Shown here piece by piece: positions 1-8,949 of a DNA stretch of 64,000 bases (positions are counted from its first letter, which is position 1; every line of letters starts with the position of its first letter). A program made the position numbers and the translations under genes. Under the pieces are notes generated by a model. The model had not been told where the DNA came from. It saw only the letters and a program-made list of their open reading frames with translations, and did no database searches. Origin of the DNA: Salipiger marinus. Lineage in GTDB: Bacteria > Pseudomonadota > Alphaproteobacteria > Rhodobacterales > Rhodobacteraceae. The DNA is taken from assembly GCF_900100085.1 (NCBI RefSeq), contig NZ_FNEJ01000001.1, forward strand, positions 186,001-250,000. The letters are read 5' to 3'.

Positions 1-1
1 G

Positions 2-1072
2 TGGGTGGCCGACATGGATTTCCGCCCGCCCGAGGTGGTGCAGGCGGCGCTGCAGCAGATGCTGGATCACGGCATCTATGGCTATTTCGGCGATGACGCC
101 GCCTATCTGGAGGCGATCCGCTGGTGGATGGACACGCGCCACGGCTGGGATCTGGACCCGGCGCATGTCTTCACCACGCATGGGCTGGTGAACGGCACCG
201 GGCTCTGCGTGCAGGCCTATACCGATCCGGGCGACGCGGTGGTGCTGTTCACCCCGGTCTATCACGCCTTCGCCCGCGTCATCACCGCTGCGGGCCGCGA
301 GGTGCGCGAGCTGCCGCTGGTGCAGCAGGATGGCCGGTATCAGATGGATTTTGCCAGCTATGACGCGCGGATGACCGGGCGGGAAAAGCTGCTGATGCTG
401 TGTTCGCCTCACAATCCCGGAGGCCGCGTCTGGACCCGCGAAGAGCTGCAGGCGGTGGCGGAGTTTGCCGAACGGCACGATCTGGTGCTGGTGTCGGACG
501 AGATCCACGCCGATCTGGTCATGCCCGGCCATCGCCACCTGCCCATGCCGGTGGCCGTGCCCGAAAGTGCGGCGCGGCTGGTGATGATGACCGCCACCAC
601 CAAGACCTTCAACATCGCCGGATCCCATACCGGCAATGTCATCATCCCCGATCCGGCGCTGCGGGCGCGGTTTGCCGCAGTGATCGGCGGGCTTGGCATT
701 TCGCCCAATTCCTTTGGCCTGCACATGGCCACCGCCGCCTACAGCCCCGAAGGCGCCGCTTGGGTCGACGAGCTTTGCGGCTATCTCGACGGCAACCGGC
801 GGCTGTTTGACGGCATGGTGAACGAAATCCCCGGCCTGCGCTCGATGCCGATGGAGGCCACCTATCTGGCATGGGTCGATTTTTCCGGCGCCGGCATGGC
901 ACCTGCGGATTTTGTCGCCCGCGTCGAACAGGGCGCGCGCATCGCCGCCAATCACGGCACCACCTTCGGATCGGGGGGAGAGGACTTTCTGCGGTTCAAC
1001 TTCGCCACCCCCCGCGCCCGCGTCGAGGAGGCCGGACGGCGCCTGCAGGAGGCCTTTGCCGATCTGCAGTGA
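2..1072 (+). CDS. PatB/MalY-type cystathionine beta-lyase / aminotransferase, 5' truncated
   Basis: PLP enzyme of fold type I, MalY/PatB subgroup, expected to cleave the C-S bond of cystathionine-like substrates in the cytosol. The reading frame is already open at base 2 (W-V-A-D-M-D-F, the conserved stretch near the N-terminus of this subgroup), so the true start lies before the window and only a few tens of residues are missing. The stretch SPHNPGGRVW is the family's substrate/PLP-binding loop, and the PLP Schiff-base lysine is in TTTKTFNIAG (codon at 602-604). The gene ends in a repeat-rich convergent intergenic region. The family is certain; the substrate (cystathionine lyase versus a related aminotransferase) is not. 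Confidence 0.9.
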   Translation, partial: WVADMDFRPPEVVQAALQQMLDHGIYGYFGDDAAYLEAIRWWMDTRHGWDLDPAHVFTTHGLVNGTGLCVQAYTDPGDAVVLFTPVYHAFARVITAAGREVRELPLVQQDGRYQMDFASYDARMTGREKLLMLCSPHNPGGRVWTREELQAVAEFAERHDLVLVSDEIHADLVMPGHRHLPMPVAVPESAARLVMMTATTKTFNIAGSHTGNVIIPDPALRARFAAVIGGLGISPNSFGLHMATAAYSPEGAAWVDELCGYLDGNRRLFDGMVNEIPGLRSMPMEATYLAWVDFSGAGMAPADFVARVEQGARIAANHGTTFGSGGEDFLRFNFATPRARVEEAGRRLQEAFADLQ

Positions 1073-1080
1073 GGCGGCGG

Positions 1081-1228
1081 GGCGAGGGGCTCTGCCCCTC
1101 GCGCTGGAGGCGCGGCACTGGGTAAAGACGAGGGGCTCTGCCCCTCGCGCCGGAGGCGCGGTACGAAGCAGGGCGAGGGGCGCTGCCCCTCGCGCTCCCC
1201 GGGATATTTTGGCCAAGAAGAAGGGGGC
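1081..1228. repeat. Palindromic GC-rich repeat cluster between convergent genes
   Basis: Three near-copies of the palindrome GAGGGGCTCTGCCCCTC (about 1083-1099, 1129-1147, 1175-1191) are separated by a GCGC(T/C)GGAGGCGCGG spacer. The last copy runs into CTCCCCGGGATATTTTGGCC and an AAGAAGAAG tail. The same composite occurs twice, in inverted orientation, at 18.06-18.21 kb. Both loci lie between 3' ends of convergent genes, so the element may serve as a bidirectional terminator; no classic T-tract terminator is otherwise seen here. Confidence 0.75.
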
Positions 1229-1254
1229 GGGAGGCGGCGCCGCGGCGCGCGCGC

Positions 1255-1878
1255 TTACTGGCGGGGCGGGCGCGGGCGGTAGACCGGGATATGCCAGCCG
1301 AAGGCGAGGCTGCTGGCCCGCAGCGCAAAGGTGACCCCGGCGCAGAGCAGCGCGGCAAAGCCCGGCGCCAGCCCCAGCGCCGTGGCGGTCCAGAGCGCCA
1401 GCGCGCCCCCCAGCGCGCAGGTGGCATAGGGTTCGCCCTGTTTGAGCAGCAGGGGCACCTCGTTGGCCACCACGTCGCGCAGCAGACCGCCAAGGCAGCC
1501 GGTCATCACCCCCATGACCAGCACCACCGGGGCGGGGGCGCCTTCGGCCTGTGCGATGCCCGCGCCTGCGGCCACCGCCACCGACAGCGCCACCGCATCC
1601 AGCCAGATCAGCGTGCGGTAGCGGCTTTCCAGCAGATGTGCGGTGAAGAAGACCAGCAGCGCCGCCCCGGTGGCCACGCCCAGATACAGCGGTTCGGCGA
1701 TCCAGAACACCGGATGGCGGTCCAGCAGCAGGTCGCGGAAGGTGCCGCCGCCCATGGCGGTGAGGTTGGCAAGAAAGGCGAAGCCCACCACGTCAAGCTG
1801 CGCGCGGCTGGCGACCAGCGCCCCGGTCAGCGCGAAGATCAGGACCGAGGCGAAATCGAGCAGCGCGGCGGCGGCCAT
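1255..1878 (-). CDS. Trimeric intracellular cation (TRIC)/YadS-family membrane protein
   Basis: Predicted 207-residue inner-membrane protein with seven hydrophobic segments arranged as two homologous three-helix halves. Each half has the glycine-rich signature of the bacterial TRIC (formerly UPF0126) family: GGGTFRDLLLDRHPVFW in the first and GCLGGLLRDVVANEVPLLL in the second. Known members are potassium-permeable homotrimers. I place the start at 1878 (MAAAALLDFAS) because an upstream extension would run deep into rnhA, whose stop ends only 4 bases before this ATG, suggesting translational coupling. The C-terminal tail is short and basic. Confidence 0.88.
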   Translation of the reverse strand: MAAAALLDFASVLIFALTGALVASRAQLDVVGFAFLANLTAMGGGTFRDLLLDRHPVFWIAEPLYLGVATGAALLVFFTAHLLESRYRTLIWLDAVALSVAVAAGAGIAQAEGAPAPVVLVMGVMTGCLGGLLRDVVANEVPLLLKQGEPYATCALGGALALWTATALGLAPGFAALLCAGVTFALRASSLAFGWHIPVYRPRPPRQ

Positions 1879-1882
1879 CGGC

Positions 1883-2335
1883 TCAGGTCTTGAACGGGGC
1901 CATGCCCGCGCGGGCCAGTTCATCCGCGCGTTCGTTTTCGGGATGGCCCGCATGGCCCTTGACCCATGTCCAGACCACCTGATGGCGCTTCTGCGCCTCG
2001 TCCAGCCGCTGCCACAGTTCGGCATTCTTCACCGGCTTGCGGTCGGCGGTTTTCCAGCCGTTCTTCTTCCAGCCATGGATCCAGCCGGTGACGCCGTTCT
2101 TGACATAGGCGCTGTCGGTGACGACCGTGATCTCTGACGGGCGGGCGAGGCATTCCAGCGCGCTGATCGCGGCCATCAGCTCCATCCGGTTGTTGGTGGT
2201 GGCGGCTTCGCCCCCGGAGAGTTCGCGTTCCTTGACCACGGCATCGCCCTCGACGGCGCGCAGCAGGACGCCCCAGCCGCCCGGGCCGGGATTGCCGGAG
2301 CAGGCTCCGTCGGTATAGGCAAAAATTCTGGTCAT
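1883..2335 (-). CDS. rnhA: Ribonuclease HI
   Basis: Cytosolic endonuclease that removes RNA from RNA:DNA hybrids (R-loops, Okazaki primers). At 150 residues it is the normal length for RNase HI. The metal-binding acidic residues are all present: D9 in [12 protein letters not shown]52 in [10 protein letters not shown]74 in VVTDSAYV and D138 in ERADELA, with the flexible-loop H128 in KGHAGH. The basic handle ([16 protein letters not shown], about 89-104) is complete. It is followed closely by the TRIC gene on the same strand. Confidence 0.97.
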   Translation of the reverse strand: MTRIFAYTDGACSGNPGPGGWGVLLRAVEGDAVVKERELSGGEAATTNNRMELMAAISALECLARPSEITVVTDSAYVKNGVTGWIHGWKKNGWKTADRKPVKNAELWQRLDEAQKRHQVVWTWVKGHAGHPENERADELARAGMAPFKT

Positions 2336-2382
2336 CCGCCTGCCCTAGCCGTGCCGCGCGGGGGGCGTCAAGGGGCGCGGGA

Positions 2383-2850
2383 TCACGTCACCACGCCCAG
2401 CCCCAGACAGGCCACCACGGCCAGCGTCATCGGCACGCGCAGGCGCAGCCACCAGCCCGGCGCCAGCCCCCAGCGTGCGAACTGCCAGTCCAGCAGCAGC
2501 ACCCCCAGAAAGCCGAAGATCAGGTTCAGCGCGGCGGAAACCGGGCCGCCCCCCACCATGAAAAAGGCCCAGAGCGCCGGGATCACCGACAGGCCGTAGC
2601 CCACCGCCGCCTGCCCGCCCGAGACCGGCGCGCGGGCGGCAAAGCCCCAGAGCACGCCCGACATGAAGGCAAGGATCACCGTGCCATAGCTGAGCTGCAC
2701 ATAGGGCGCCACGAAGCGCCCGCCAAGCGTGGTCAGCGCGGCCTCGTAAAGCGGGTCCGACAGCGCGGTGGCCACCCCCCAGACGAAGGGCAGCAGACCC
2801 GCAAGGGCAAGCAGCAGGGCGGCGCGGGGGACGGGCATGGCGGGGCTCAT
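2383..2850 (-). CDS. DUF3429 family membrane protein
   Basis: 155-residue integral membrane protein with about five hydrophobic segments. The pattern PLPFxxG near the N-terminus, YGTVILAFMSGVLWG in the middle and LLLDWQFARWGLAPGWWLRLR towards the end match the DUF3429 family, whose function is unknown. The start ATG at 2850 lies 3 bases after the ispH stop, so the two are probably co-transcribed; a second ATG four codons later is an alternative start. Nothing in the sequence links it to isoprenoid chemistry beyond position. Confidence 0.8.
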   Translation of the reverse strand: MSPAMPVPRAALLLALAGLLPFVWGVATALSDPLYEAALTTLGGRFVAPYVQLSYGTVILAFMSGVLWGFAARAPVSGGQAAVGYGLSVIPALWAFFMVGGGPVSAALNLIFGFLGVLLLDWQFARWGLAPGWWLRLRVPMTLAVVACLGLGVVT

Positions 2851-2853
2851 GGA

Positions 2854-3804
2854 TCAGGCGGGCACGCGCAGCACGCGCGGCACCTTGAATTCCACATCCT
2901 CGCGCGCGGTTTCCACCATATCCACGGTCAGATCGTAGCGGTCGCGGAAGGCCTGCACCACCTCGTCGATCAGCACCTCGGGGGCAGAGGCGCCCGCCGT
3001 GACGCCGATGCTGCGGATGCCCTCCAGCGCGCGCCAGTCGATGTCCGTGGCACGCTGCACCAGCTGCGCATAGGCGCAGCCCGCGCGCCGCGCCACCTCG
3101 ACCAGCCGCTTGGAATTGGAGGAGTTGGGCGCCCCCACCACCAGCAGCGCGTCGCAGTCGGGCGCGATGGCCTTCACCGCCTCCTGACGGTTGGTGGTGG
3201 CGTAGCAGATGTCTTCCTTGTGCGGGCCGATGATCGCGGGAAAGCGCGCCTGCAGGGCCGCCACGATTTCCGAGGTGTCATCCACCGACAGTGTGGTCTG
3301 GGTGACAAAGGCCAGCCGCGCGGGATCGCGCACCTGCACCTGCGCGACATCCGCCACGGTTTCCACCAGCAGCACCTCGCCTTCGGGAAGCTGGCCCATG
3401 GTGCCGATGGTTTCGGGATGGCCCGCATGGCCGATCATGATCATCTGCAGCCCGGCCTCGTGGTGGCGCTGCGCCTCGATATGCACCTTGCTGACCAGCG
3501 GGCAGGTCGCGTCCACATAGACCATCTCGCGCCGCGCGGCTTCGGCGGGCACGGCCTTGGGCACGCCATGGGCGGAAAAGATCACCGGGCGGTCGGGCGG
3601 GCAATCCTCCAGCTCTTCGACAAAGACGGCGCCCTTGGCGCGCAGCCCGTCCACCACGAATCGGTTATGCACGATCTCGTGCCGCACATAGACCGGGGCG
3701 CCCCATTTCTGCAGCGCCAGTTCGACGATCTTGATGGCACGGTCGACACCGGCGCAGAAGCCGCGCGGCGCGGCGAGGTAAAGGGTCAGGGCGGGTTTGG
3801 TCAT
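2854..3804 (-). CDS. ispH: 4-hydroxy-3-methylbut-2-enyl diphosphate reductase
   Basis: Last enzyme of the MEP isoprenoid pathway: reduces HMBPP to IPP and DMAPP using a [4Fe-4S] cluster. At 316 residues it has normal length. The three cluster cysteines are visible in [12 protein letters not shown] (C17), [12 protein letters not shown] and [11 protein letters not shown]; the substrate-binding histidines are in RHEIVHN and SAHGVP, and the SSNSKRL motif is present. An AGGAGA ribosome site precedes the ATG at 3804. Cytosolic; heads a short minus-strand unit with the DUF3429 gene. Confidence 0.97.
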   Translation of the reverse strand: MTKPALTLYLAAPRGFCAGVDRAIKIVELALQKWGAPVYVRHEIVHNRFVVDGLRAKGAVFVEELEDCPPDRPVIFSAHGVPKAVPAEAARREMVYVDATCPLVSKVHIEAQRHHEAGLQMIMIGHAGHPETIGTMGQLPEGEVLLVETVADVAQVQVRDPARLAFVTQTTLSVDDTSEIVAALQARFPAIIGPHKEDICYATTNRQEAVKAIAPDCDALLVVGAPNSSNSKRLVEVARRAGCAYAQLVQRATDIDWRALEGIRSIGVTAGASAPEVLIDEVVQAFRDRYDLTVDMVETAREDVEFKVPRVLRVPA

Positions 3805-3864
3805 GGCGGTCTCCTGTCCGGCAACAGGTAGGCAAAAGGACGCGCGGGGTCCAGTGCCCGGCGG

Positions 3865-4305
3865 TCAGCCCAGCGTGAGCGCGGTCAGCCAGGCCAGAAT
3901 GATGTAGCGCCCGGTCTTGGCCAGCGCCACCAAGGCCACGAACAGCCAGATCGGCGTGCGCATGATCCCCGCGACCACGGTGAACCCGTCCCCCAGCGGC
4001 GCCCAGCTCAGCAGCAGCGACCAGACGCCCCAGCGGGCATACCAGTCTTGGGCCTTTTCCAGCTGCGCCTCGGTCACCGGGAACCAGCGGCGGTGGCGGT
4101 AGCGTTCCAGCCCAAGCCCCAGAACGTAATTCACGACCGATCCCAGCGTGTTGCCGATGCTGGCCACCAGCACCAGCAGCCACAGCGCCTGCGTGCCGCG
4201 CAATTGCAGCCCCACAAACACCAGTTCCGACTGGAACGGCAGGATCGTGGCGGCCCCGAAGGCCGCGAGAAAGAGACCGCCTAGCGCGGCGGTCTCAGCA
4301 AGCAT
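3865..4305 (-). CDS. YqaA-family (DedA/SNARE-associated-like) membrane protein
   Basis: 146 residues, about four hydrophobic segments. The N-terminal part LFLAAFGAATILPFQSELVF and the motif GNTLGSVVNYVLG, with a re-entrant RWGVWSLLLSWAPLGDGFTVVAG segment, match the YqaA branch of the DedA (VTT domain) superfamily, thought to be lipid scramblase/transporter-like proteins of the inner membrane. The specific role is unknown. The preceding and following genes are on the same strand but 60 and 42 bases away, so operon membership is unclear. Confidence 0.82.
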   Translation of the reverse strand: MLAETAALGGLFLAAFGAATILPFQSELVFVGLQLRGTQALWLLVLVASIGNTLGSVVNYVLGLGLERYRHRRWFPVTEAQLEKAQDWYARWGVWSLLLSWAPLGDGFTVVAGIMRTPIWLFVALVALAKTGRYIILAWLTALTLG

Positions 4306-4347
4306 GCGGAAGGAGCCTCATCCCCATAAGGTTCCCCTTCCCGTCGC

Positions 4348-4923
4348 TCAGTTGCCCGAGCTTGCAACCTCGAAGTTGCGCTCCGCCTGCTGTTCGCGCG
4401 GCGGACGACCGATGACTTCGCGCAGTTCGTCAAGCTCGATGAAATTGTCGGCCTGACGGCGCAGTTCGTCGGCGATCATCGGCGGCTGGCTGCGGATGGT
4501 GGATACCACCGACACGCGCACGCCCTGACGCTGAAGCGATTCGACGAGTGGGCGGAAATCGCCATCCCCGGAGAAAAGCACGATGTGATCCACGCGCGGC
4601 GCAAGCTCCATGGCATCGACGGTCAGTTCGATGTCCATGTTGCCCTTGACCTTACGGCGGCCCTGGCTGTCGGTATATTCCTTCGCGGGCTTCGTCACCA
4701 TGGTGAAGCCGTTGTAGTGCAGCCAGTCCACCAGCGGACGGATCGGGGAATACTCGTCATTTTCCAGCAATGCGGTATAGTAGAAGGCGCGAACCATCTT
4801 GCCGCGGCGCACGAATTCCTGACGGAGCAGTTTGTAGTCGATGTCGAACCCGAGCGCTTTTGCAGCGGCATACAGATTCGATCCATCGATGAACAGCGCG
4901 AGCCGTTCGTCCTTGTAAAACAT
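4348..4923 (-). CDS. NYN domain protein (LabA/DUF88-type putative RNase)
   Basis: 191-residue PIN-like NYN domain protein, probably a metal-dependent ribonuclease. Acidic residues typical of the active site are in LALFIDGSNLYAAAK at the N-terminus, KGNMDIELTVDAM and VLFSGDGDFRPLVE, where the SGDGDF motif is the NYN hallmark. I chose the ATG at 4923 because AAAGGA lies just upstream; longer readings would need an unusual N-terminal extension. It is divergent from folK across 117 bases. Confidence 0.88.
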   Translation of the reverse strand: MFYKDERLALFIDGSNLYAAAKALGFDIDYKLLRQEFVRRGKMVRAFYYTALLENDEYSPIRPLVDWLHYNGFTMVTKPAKEYTDSQGRRKVKGNMDIELTVDAMELAPRVDHIVLFSGDGDFRPLVESLQRQGVRVSVVSTIRSQPPMIADELRRQADNFIELDELREVIGRPPREQQAERNFEVASSGN

Positions 4924-5040
4924 CAAATGTCCTTTCGAGCAAATGGGCGCCTGCGGTCCGTGAGTGAGTGAAATATCCGGCACCCTGTCAGCAAACAGTA
5001 AAGTTTTTGGTCAAGGTTTCAAGCTGACCAATATTGCCTC

Positions 5041-5637
5041 ATGGATACCTTATTTATGCCAAAAGAACAAGAAATCCTCATCGCTTTGGGATCAAATCTC
5101 GGGTCCGAGATCGGGCATTCCGCCGCCACGCTGAAGGCGGCGCTGGCGGCGCTGCACCGGCGCGGGCTGGCGCTGCGGCGCTGCAGCCGGATTTACAAAA
5201 CGCCGTGTTTTCCGGCAGGTGCGGGGCCGGACTATGCCAATGCCTGCGCCGTGCTACATAGTGCCGAAACGCCTGCGGGGGTGCTGGATCTGCTTCATGC
5301 GACCGAAGCGGAATTTGGCCGACAGAGGATCACGCGCTGGGGCAGCCGGACGCTGGATCTGGACCTGATTGGCATCGGCGAAATCGTGCTGCCTGACGCA
5401 ACGACACAGGCGGCGTGGCGCGCGCTGGATGTGGCGGAACAGGCGCAGCGCGCTCCGGCGGAGCTGATCCTGCCCCATCCAAGACTGCAAGACCGGGCTT
5501 TCGTTCTTGTGCCGCTCTGCGATGTGGCCGCAGGCTGGCGGCACCCGCTGCTGGGGCGGTCCGTGGCAGAGATGTGCGGCGCCCTGCCCGCCGCCGATCG
5601 CGCCGCGGTGGTGCCCCTGCAGGACGCGGCACCGTGA
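5041..5637 (+). CDS. folK: 2-amino-4-hydroxy-6-hydroxymethyldihydropteridine diphosphokinase
   Basis: HPPK of folate biosynthesis: transfers pyrophosphate from ATP to hydroxymethyldihydropterin. Family motifs are clear: IALGSNLGSEIG (pterin-binding start), RWGSRTLDLDLI (the Mg/ATP-binding D-x-D) and LPHPRLQDRAFVLVPL. 198 residues, slightly longer than the E. coli enzyme because of the N- and C-terminal tails. The ATG at 5041 and another at 5056 both lack a strong ribosome site, so the exact start is uncertain by five codons. It stands alone here, without folP or folB. Confidence 0.95.
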   Translation: MDTLFMPKEQEILIALGSNLGSEIGHSAATLKAALAALHRRGLALRRCSRIYKTPCFPAGAGPDYANACAVLHSAETPAGVLDLLHATEAEFGRQRITRWGSRTLDLDLIGIGEIVLPDATTQAAWRALDVAEQAQRAPAELILPHPRLQDRAFVLVPLCDVAAGWRHPLLGRSVAEMCGALPAADRAAVVPLQDAAP

Positions 5638-5648
5638 TCGCTTTCGCC

Positions 5649-5677
5649 TTGTCTTCCTGACCCTGCCGCGCTAAACG
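5649..5677 (+). promoter_or_regulatory. Candidate sigma70-type promoter for rpoZ
   Basis: TTGTCT at 5649-5654, then 17 bases, then TAAACG at 5672-5677, placing a start about 30 bases upstream of the rpoZ ATG. Spacing is ideal but the -10 is weak; read by eye only. Confidence 0.4.
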
Positions 5678-5714
5678 TGCCCTTTCTGACGGACAACCCC
5701 GAAGGTGATCTCCC

Positions 5715-6068
5715 ATGGCCCGTGTGACGGTAGAAGACTGCGTCGACAAGGTTCCCAACCGCTTCGAACTGGTGATGCTGGCGGCCCATCGCGCCCGTGA
5801 ACTTACGGCGGGCGGACATCTGACCGTGGACCGGGACAACGACAAGAACCCCGTTGTCGCGCTGCGCGAAATCGCCGAGGAAACCCAGTCCGCTGACGAG
5901 CTGCGCGAACGGCTGATCGAGTCGAACCAGACCCAGATCGAAGTCGACGAGCCCGAAGAAGACAGCATGGCGCTGCTGATGGGCTCCGAAACGGACAAGC
6001 CCGCCGAAGACGACATGTCCGAAGAAAAGCTGCTGCGCGCTCTGATGGAAGCTCAGGGCGAAAACTGA
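5715..6068 (+). CDS. rpoZ: DNA-directed RNA polymerase subunit omega
   Basis: Small RNA polymerase subunit that wraps the beta' C-terminus and aids assembly. 117 residues with the conserved core [20 protein letters not shown] and [12 protein letters not shown], followed by the longer acidic C-terminal tail typical of alphaproteobacterial omega proteins. An AAGGTG ribosome site precedes the ATG. It is followed 42 bases later by the (p)ppGpp synthetase/hydrolase gene, the classic rpoZ-spoT arrangement; omega forms part of the known ppGpp site on E. coli polymerase, so the linkage is functionally sensible. Confidence 0.97.
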   Translation: MARVTVEDCVDKVPNRFELVMLAAHRARELTAGGHLTVDRDNDKNPVVALREIAEETQSADELRERLIESNQTQIEVDEPEEDSMALLMGSETDKPAEDDMSEEKLLRALMEAQGEN

Positions 6069-6110
6069 GGCGCGGCCCAGCAGATGCGGGCCGGGTAAGG
6101 ATAGGCGCCC

Positions 6111-8249
6111 ATGATCGCGGCGGAAGACCTTGTTGCACTGGTCCGCAACTACAATCCCAGAACCAACGAAAAGCTCATCCACGAGGCCTATGAATTTGGC
6201 CGCCGGATGCATGACGGGCAGTTCCGGCATTCGGGCGAGCCCTATTTCACCCATCCCGTGGCGGTGGCCGCGATCCTGACCGAACAGCAGCTGGATGATG
6301 CCACCATCATCACGGCGCTGCTGCACGACACGATCGAAGACACCCGCGCCTCCTATTCCGACATCCAGCAGCGGTTTGGCACGGATGTGGCGGATCTGGT
6401 CGATGGCGTCACCAAGCTGACCAACCTGCAGCTGTCCAGTTCCGAGACCAAGCAGGCCGAGAATTTCCGCAAGCTGTTCATGGCCATGTCCAAGGATCTG
6501 CGGGTGATCCTCGTGAAGCTGGCGGACCGGCTGCACAACATGCGCACCATCAAGGCGATGCGCCCGGAAAAGCAGGTGCAGAAGGCGCGCGAGACCATGG
6601 ACATCTACGCCCCGCTGGCGGGCCGGATGGGCATGCAGTGGATGCGCGAGGAGCTGGAGGATCTGGCTTTCCGCGTCCTCAACCCCGAGGGGCGCGCCTC
6701 GATCATCCGGCGCTTCATCAACCTGCAGAAAGAAGCGGGGGACGTGATCCACCGCATCACCGGCGACATGCGCACGGAGCTTGAGGCCGCGAATATCGAG
6801 GCCGAGGTATTCGGTCGCGCCAAGAAGCCCTATTCGATCTGGCGCAAGATGCAGGAAAAGGGCATGGGCTTTTCCCGGCTTTCCGACATCTACGGCTTTC
6901 GCGTCATCACCCGGTCCGAAATGGACTGTTACCGCGCGCTTGGCGTGATCCACCAGCGCTGGCGGTCGGTGCCGGGGCGGTTCAAGGATTACATCAGCCA
7001 GCCCAAATCCAACGGCTACCGGTCGATCCACACCACCGTGTCGGGCCGCGACGGCAAGCGGGTAGAGGTGCAGATCCGCACCCGCCAGATGCATGACGTG
7101 GCCGAAACCGGCGTGGCGGCGCACTGGTCCTATCGCGACGGCGTGCGCACCGAAAACCCCTTTGCCGTGGATCCGGCGCGCTGGATCGCCTCGCTGACCG
7201 AACAGTTCGACGCCGAGGAGGATCACGACGAATTCCTCGAGGCGGTGAAGCTCGAGATGTATTCGGACAAGGTGTTCTGCTTTACCCCCAAGGGCGATGT
7301 GGTGAAGCTGCCGCGCGGGGCGACGCCGCTGGATTACGCCTATGCCATCCACACCCGCATCGGGTCGGCCTGCGTCGGCGCCAAGGTGGACGGCATCCGC
7401 GTGCCGCTCTGGACCCGGCTGAAGAACGGCCAGTCGGTGGAGATCATCACCGCCGAAGGCCAGACCCCGCAGGGCACATGGCTGGACATCGCCACCACCG
7501 GCAAGGCGCGCACCGCCATCCGCCGCGCGCTGCGCGAGGCCGGGCGCGAGCGCTTCATCAAGCTGGGCGCGGAACTGGCGCGGTCGGCCTTTGAACATGT
7601 CGGCAAGAAAGCCACCGACAAGGTGCTGGAAAAGGCTGCCAAGACGCTGCGGCTGGAAAACGCGGGCGAGGTTCTGGCCCGGCTCGGCAGCGCCGAGATC
7701 ACCTCGCGGCAGGTGGTGCATGCGGTCTATCCCGACCTGACGCCCTCGGACGAATCGCAGGTTGAGGCGCATCGCGCCGTCATCGGCATGGAGCCGGGCA
7801 CCGGCTTTACCCGCGCGCGCTGCTGCCAGCCCCTGCCCGGAGAGCGCATCGTGGGCATCACCCAGCGCGGCAAGGGCGTGTTCGTGCATGCCATCGACTG
7901 CGAGGCGCTGGCGGGTTTCGAAGACCAGCCCGACCGCTGGCTGGATCTGCACTGGGCCGAAGGCACCCACCCCGCCGCCTATGACGTGACGCTTGAATTG
8001 ACCATCGGCAACGACGCCGGGGTGCTGGGGCGCATTTGCACCTTGATCGGCGAGCGGTTGGCCAATATCTCGGACCTGCACTTCATCGACCGGAAACCGG
8101 ATTTCTTCAGACTGCGGATGGATATCGAGCTGAGGGACGCGGAGCACCTGCATTCGGTGATGTCCGCGCTCGATGCCGAAAGCGATGTGGCGTCGGTGAG
8201 CCGCAGGCGGGATCCATCCCTAACGGCGGTTGCGACCGCTGCGGAATAG
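6111..8249 (+). CDS. rsh: Bifunctional (p)ppGpp synthetase/hydrolase (Rel/Spo homologue)
   Basis: Single long RSH protein of 712 residues controlling the stringent response. Domains in order: HD hydrolase (about 20-180, with LLHDTIEDT carrying the HD pair), synthetase (about 235-350, with YSIWRKMQEK and DIYGFRVI), TGS (about 385-445, FTPKGDVVKLPRGATPLDYAYAIH), an intermediate zinc-finger-like part with CC at RARCCQPLPGE, and a C-terminal ACT domain (about 625-700). Both catalytic domains look intact, as expected in alphaproteobacteria, which usually carry one bifunctional RSH. AGGATAGG precedes the ATG. Confidence 0.95.
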   Translation: MIAAEDLVALVRNYNPRTNEKLIHEAYEFGRRMHDGQFRHSGEPYFTHPVAVAAILTEQQLDDATIITALLHDTIEDTRASYSDIQQRFGTDVADLVDGVTKLTNLQLSSSETKQAENFRKLFMAMSKDLRVILVKLADRLHNMRTIKAMRPEKQVQKARETMDIYAPLAGRMGMQWMREELEDLAFRVLNPEGRASIIRRFINLQKEAGDVIHRITGDMRTELEAANIEAEVFGRAKKPYSIWRKMQEKGMGFSRLSDIYGFRVITRSEMDCYRALGVIHQRWRSVPGRFKDYISQPKSNGYRSIHTTVSGRDGKRVEVQIRTRQMHDVAETGVAAHWSYRDGVRTENPFAVDPARWIASLTEQFDAEEDHDEFLEAVKLEMYSDKVFCFTPKGDVVKLPRGATPLDYAYAIHTRIGSACVGAKVDGIRVPLWTRLKNGQSVEIITAEGQTPQGTWLDIATTGKARTAIRRALREAGRERFIKLGAELARSAFEHVGKKATDKVLEKAAKTLRLENAGEVLARLGSAEITSRQVVHAVYPDLTPSDESQVEAHRAVIGMEPGTGFTRARCCQPLPGERIVGITQRGKGVFVHAIDCEALAGFEDQPDRWLDLHWAEGTHPAAYDVTLELTIGNDAGVLGRICTLIGERLANISDLHFIDRKPDFFRLRMDIELRDAEHLHSVMSALDAESDVASVSRRRDPSLTAVATAAE

Positions 8250-8264
8250 AGGGGGCAAGGCGCC

Positions 8265-8918
8265 TTGGTCTTCAAGCGCCGCGACAGACGGCCGGTCTGG
8301 AAGATCGTGCTCCAGTTCTTCTGGCCGCGAGGTGGCTGGGGGCGCGCGGCGCGTTACATCCAGCATCGTCTGCATCGCCTTCCCGATTCTCCTGAAAAAA
8401 TCGCCCGCGGCATCTTTGCCGGGGTCTTCACCACCTTCACGCCGTTTTACGGGCTGCACTTCATCGTCGCGGCCACGCTGGCCTTTCTTGTGCGCGGCAA
8501 CATCCTTGCCGCCCTGCTGGGCACGTTTTTCGGCAATCCGCTGACCTATGTGCCCATCGGCATCGTGGCGCTGGAGACGGGGAATTTCCTGCTGGGCATC
8601 GACCGGCGGTCGCCGCACCACGGTTCGCTGCTGCAGAAATTCGGTGATGCGGGACAGGGCCTGTGGGACAATCTCTGTGCGATGATCGCGGGCGAGCCGG
8701 TGCATTGGGACCGGCTGCTGACCTTCTATCACGAGGTGTTCTACCCCTATCTGATCGGCGGCATCCTGCCCGGCATCGTGGCGGGGCTGGTCTGCTATTA
8801 CCTGTCGGTGCCGGTGATCCGCGCCTATCAGAACCGCCGCAAGGGCGCGCTGAAAAACAAGCTTGCCGCGTTGAAAAATCGCAAGAAACAGGCTGACGGC
8901 GACGGCGGCGCGGACTAG
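8265..8918 (+). CDS. DUF2062 family membrane protein
   Basis: 217-residue inner-membrane protein with two to three hydrophobic segments around LARGIFAGVFTTFTPFYGLHF and the conserved FFGNPLTYVPI stretch, both characteristic of DUF2062. Function unknown. The start is a TTG at 8265 preceded by a strong GAGGGGG ribosome site; no ATG gives the complete N-terminus. It begins 15 bases after rsh and ends 31 bases before pdxJ, so it probably belongs to the same transcript. The C-terminus is strongly basic (KNKLAALKNRKKQ). Confidence 0.85.
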   Translation: MVFKRRDRRPVWKIVLQFFWPRGGWGRAARYIQHRLHRLPDSPEKIARGIFAGVFTTFTPFYGLHFIVAATLAFLVRGNILAALLGTFFGNPLTYVPIGIVALETGNFLLGIDRRSPHHGSLLQKFGDAGQGLWDNLCAMIAGEPVHWDRLLTFYHEVFYPYLIGGILPGIVAGLVCYYLSVPVIRAYQNRRKGALKNKLAALKNRKKQADGDGGAD

Positions 8919-8949
8919 GCTCCGGGCCATCGCAACCCGGAGCTTTGCC

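Noticed and set aside
5295-8153. Very long minus-strand open frame (952 codons) opposite folK, rpoZ and rsh
   Set aside because: It is antisense to three well-conserved genes, shows no recognisable domain and a His/Arg/Gly-rich composition typical of GC-rich shadow frames.
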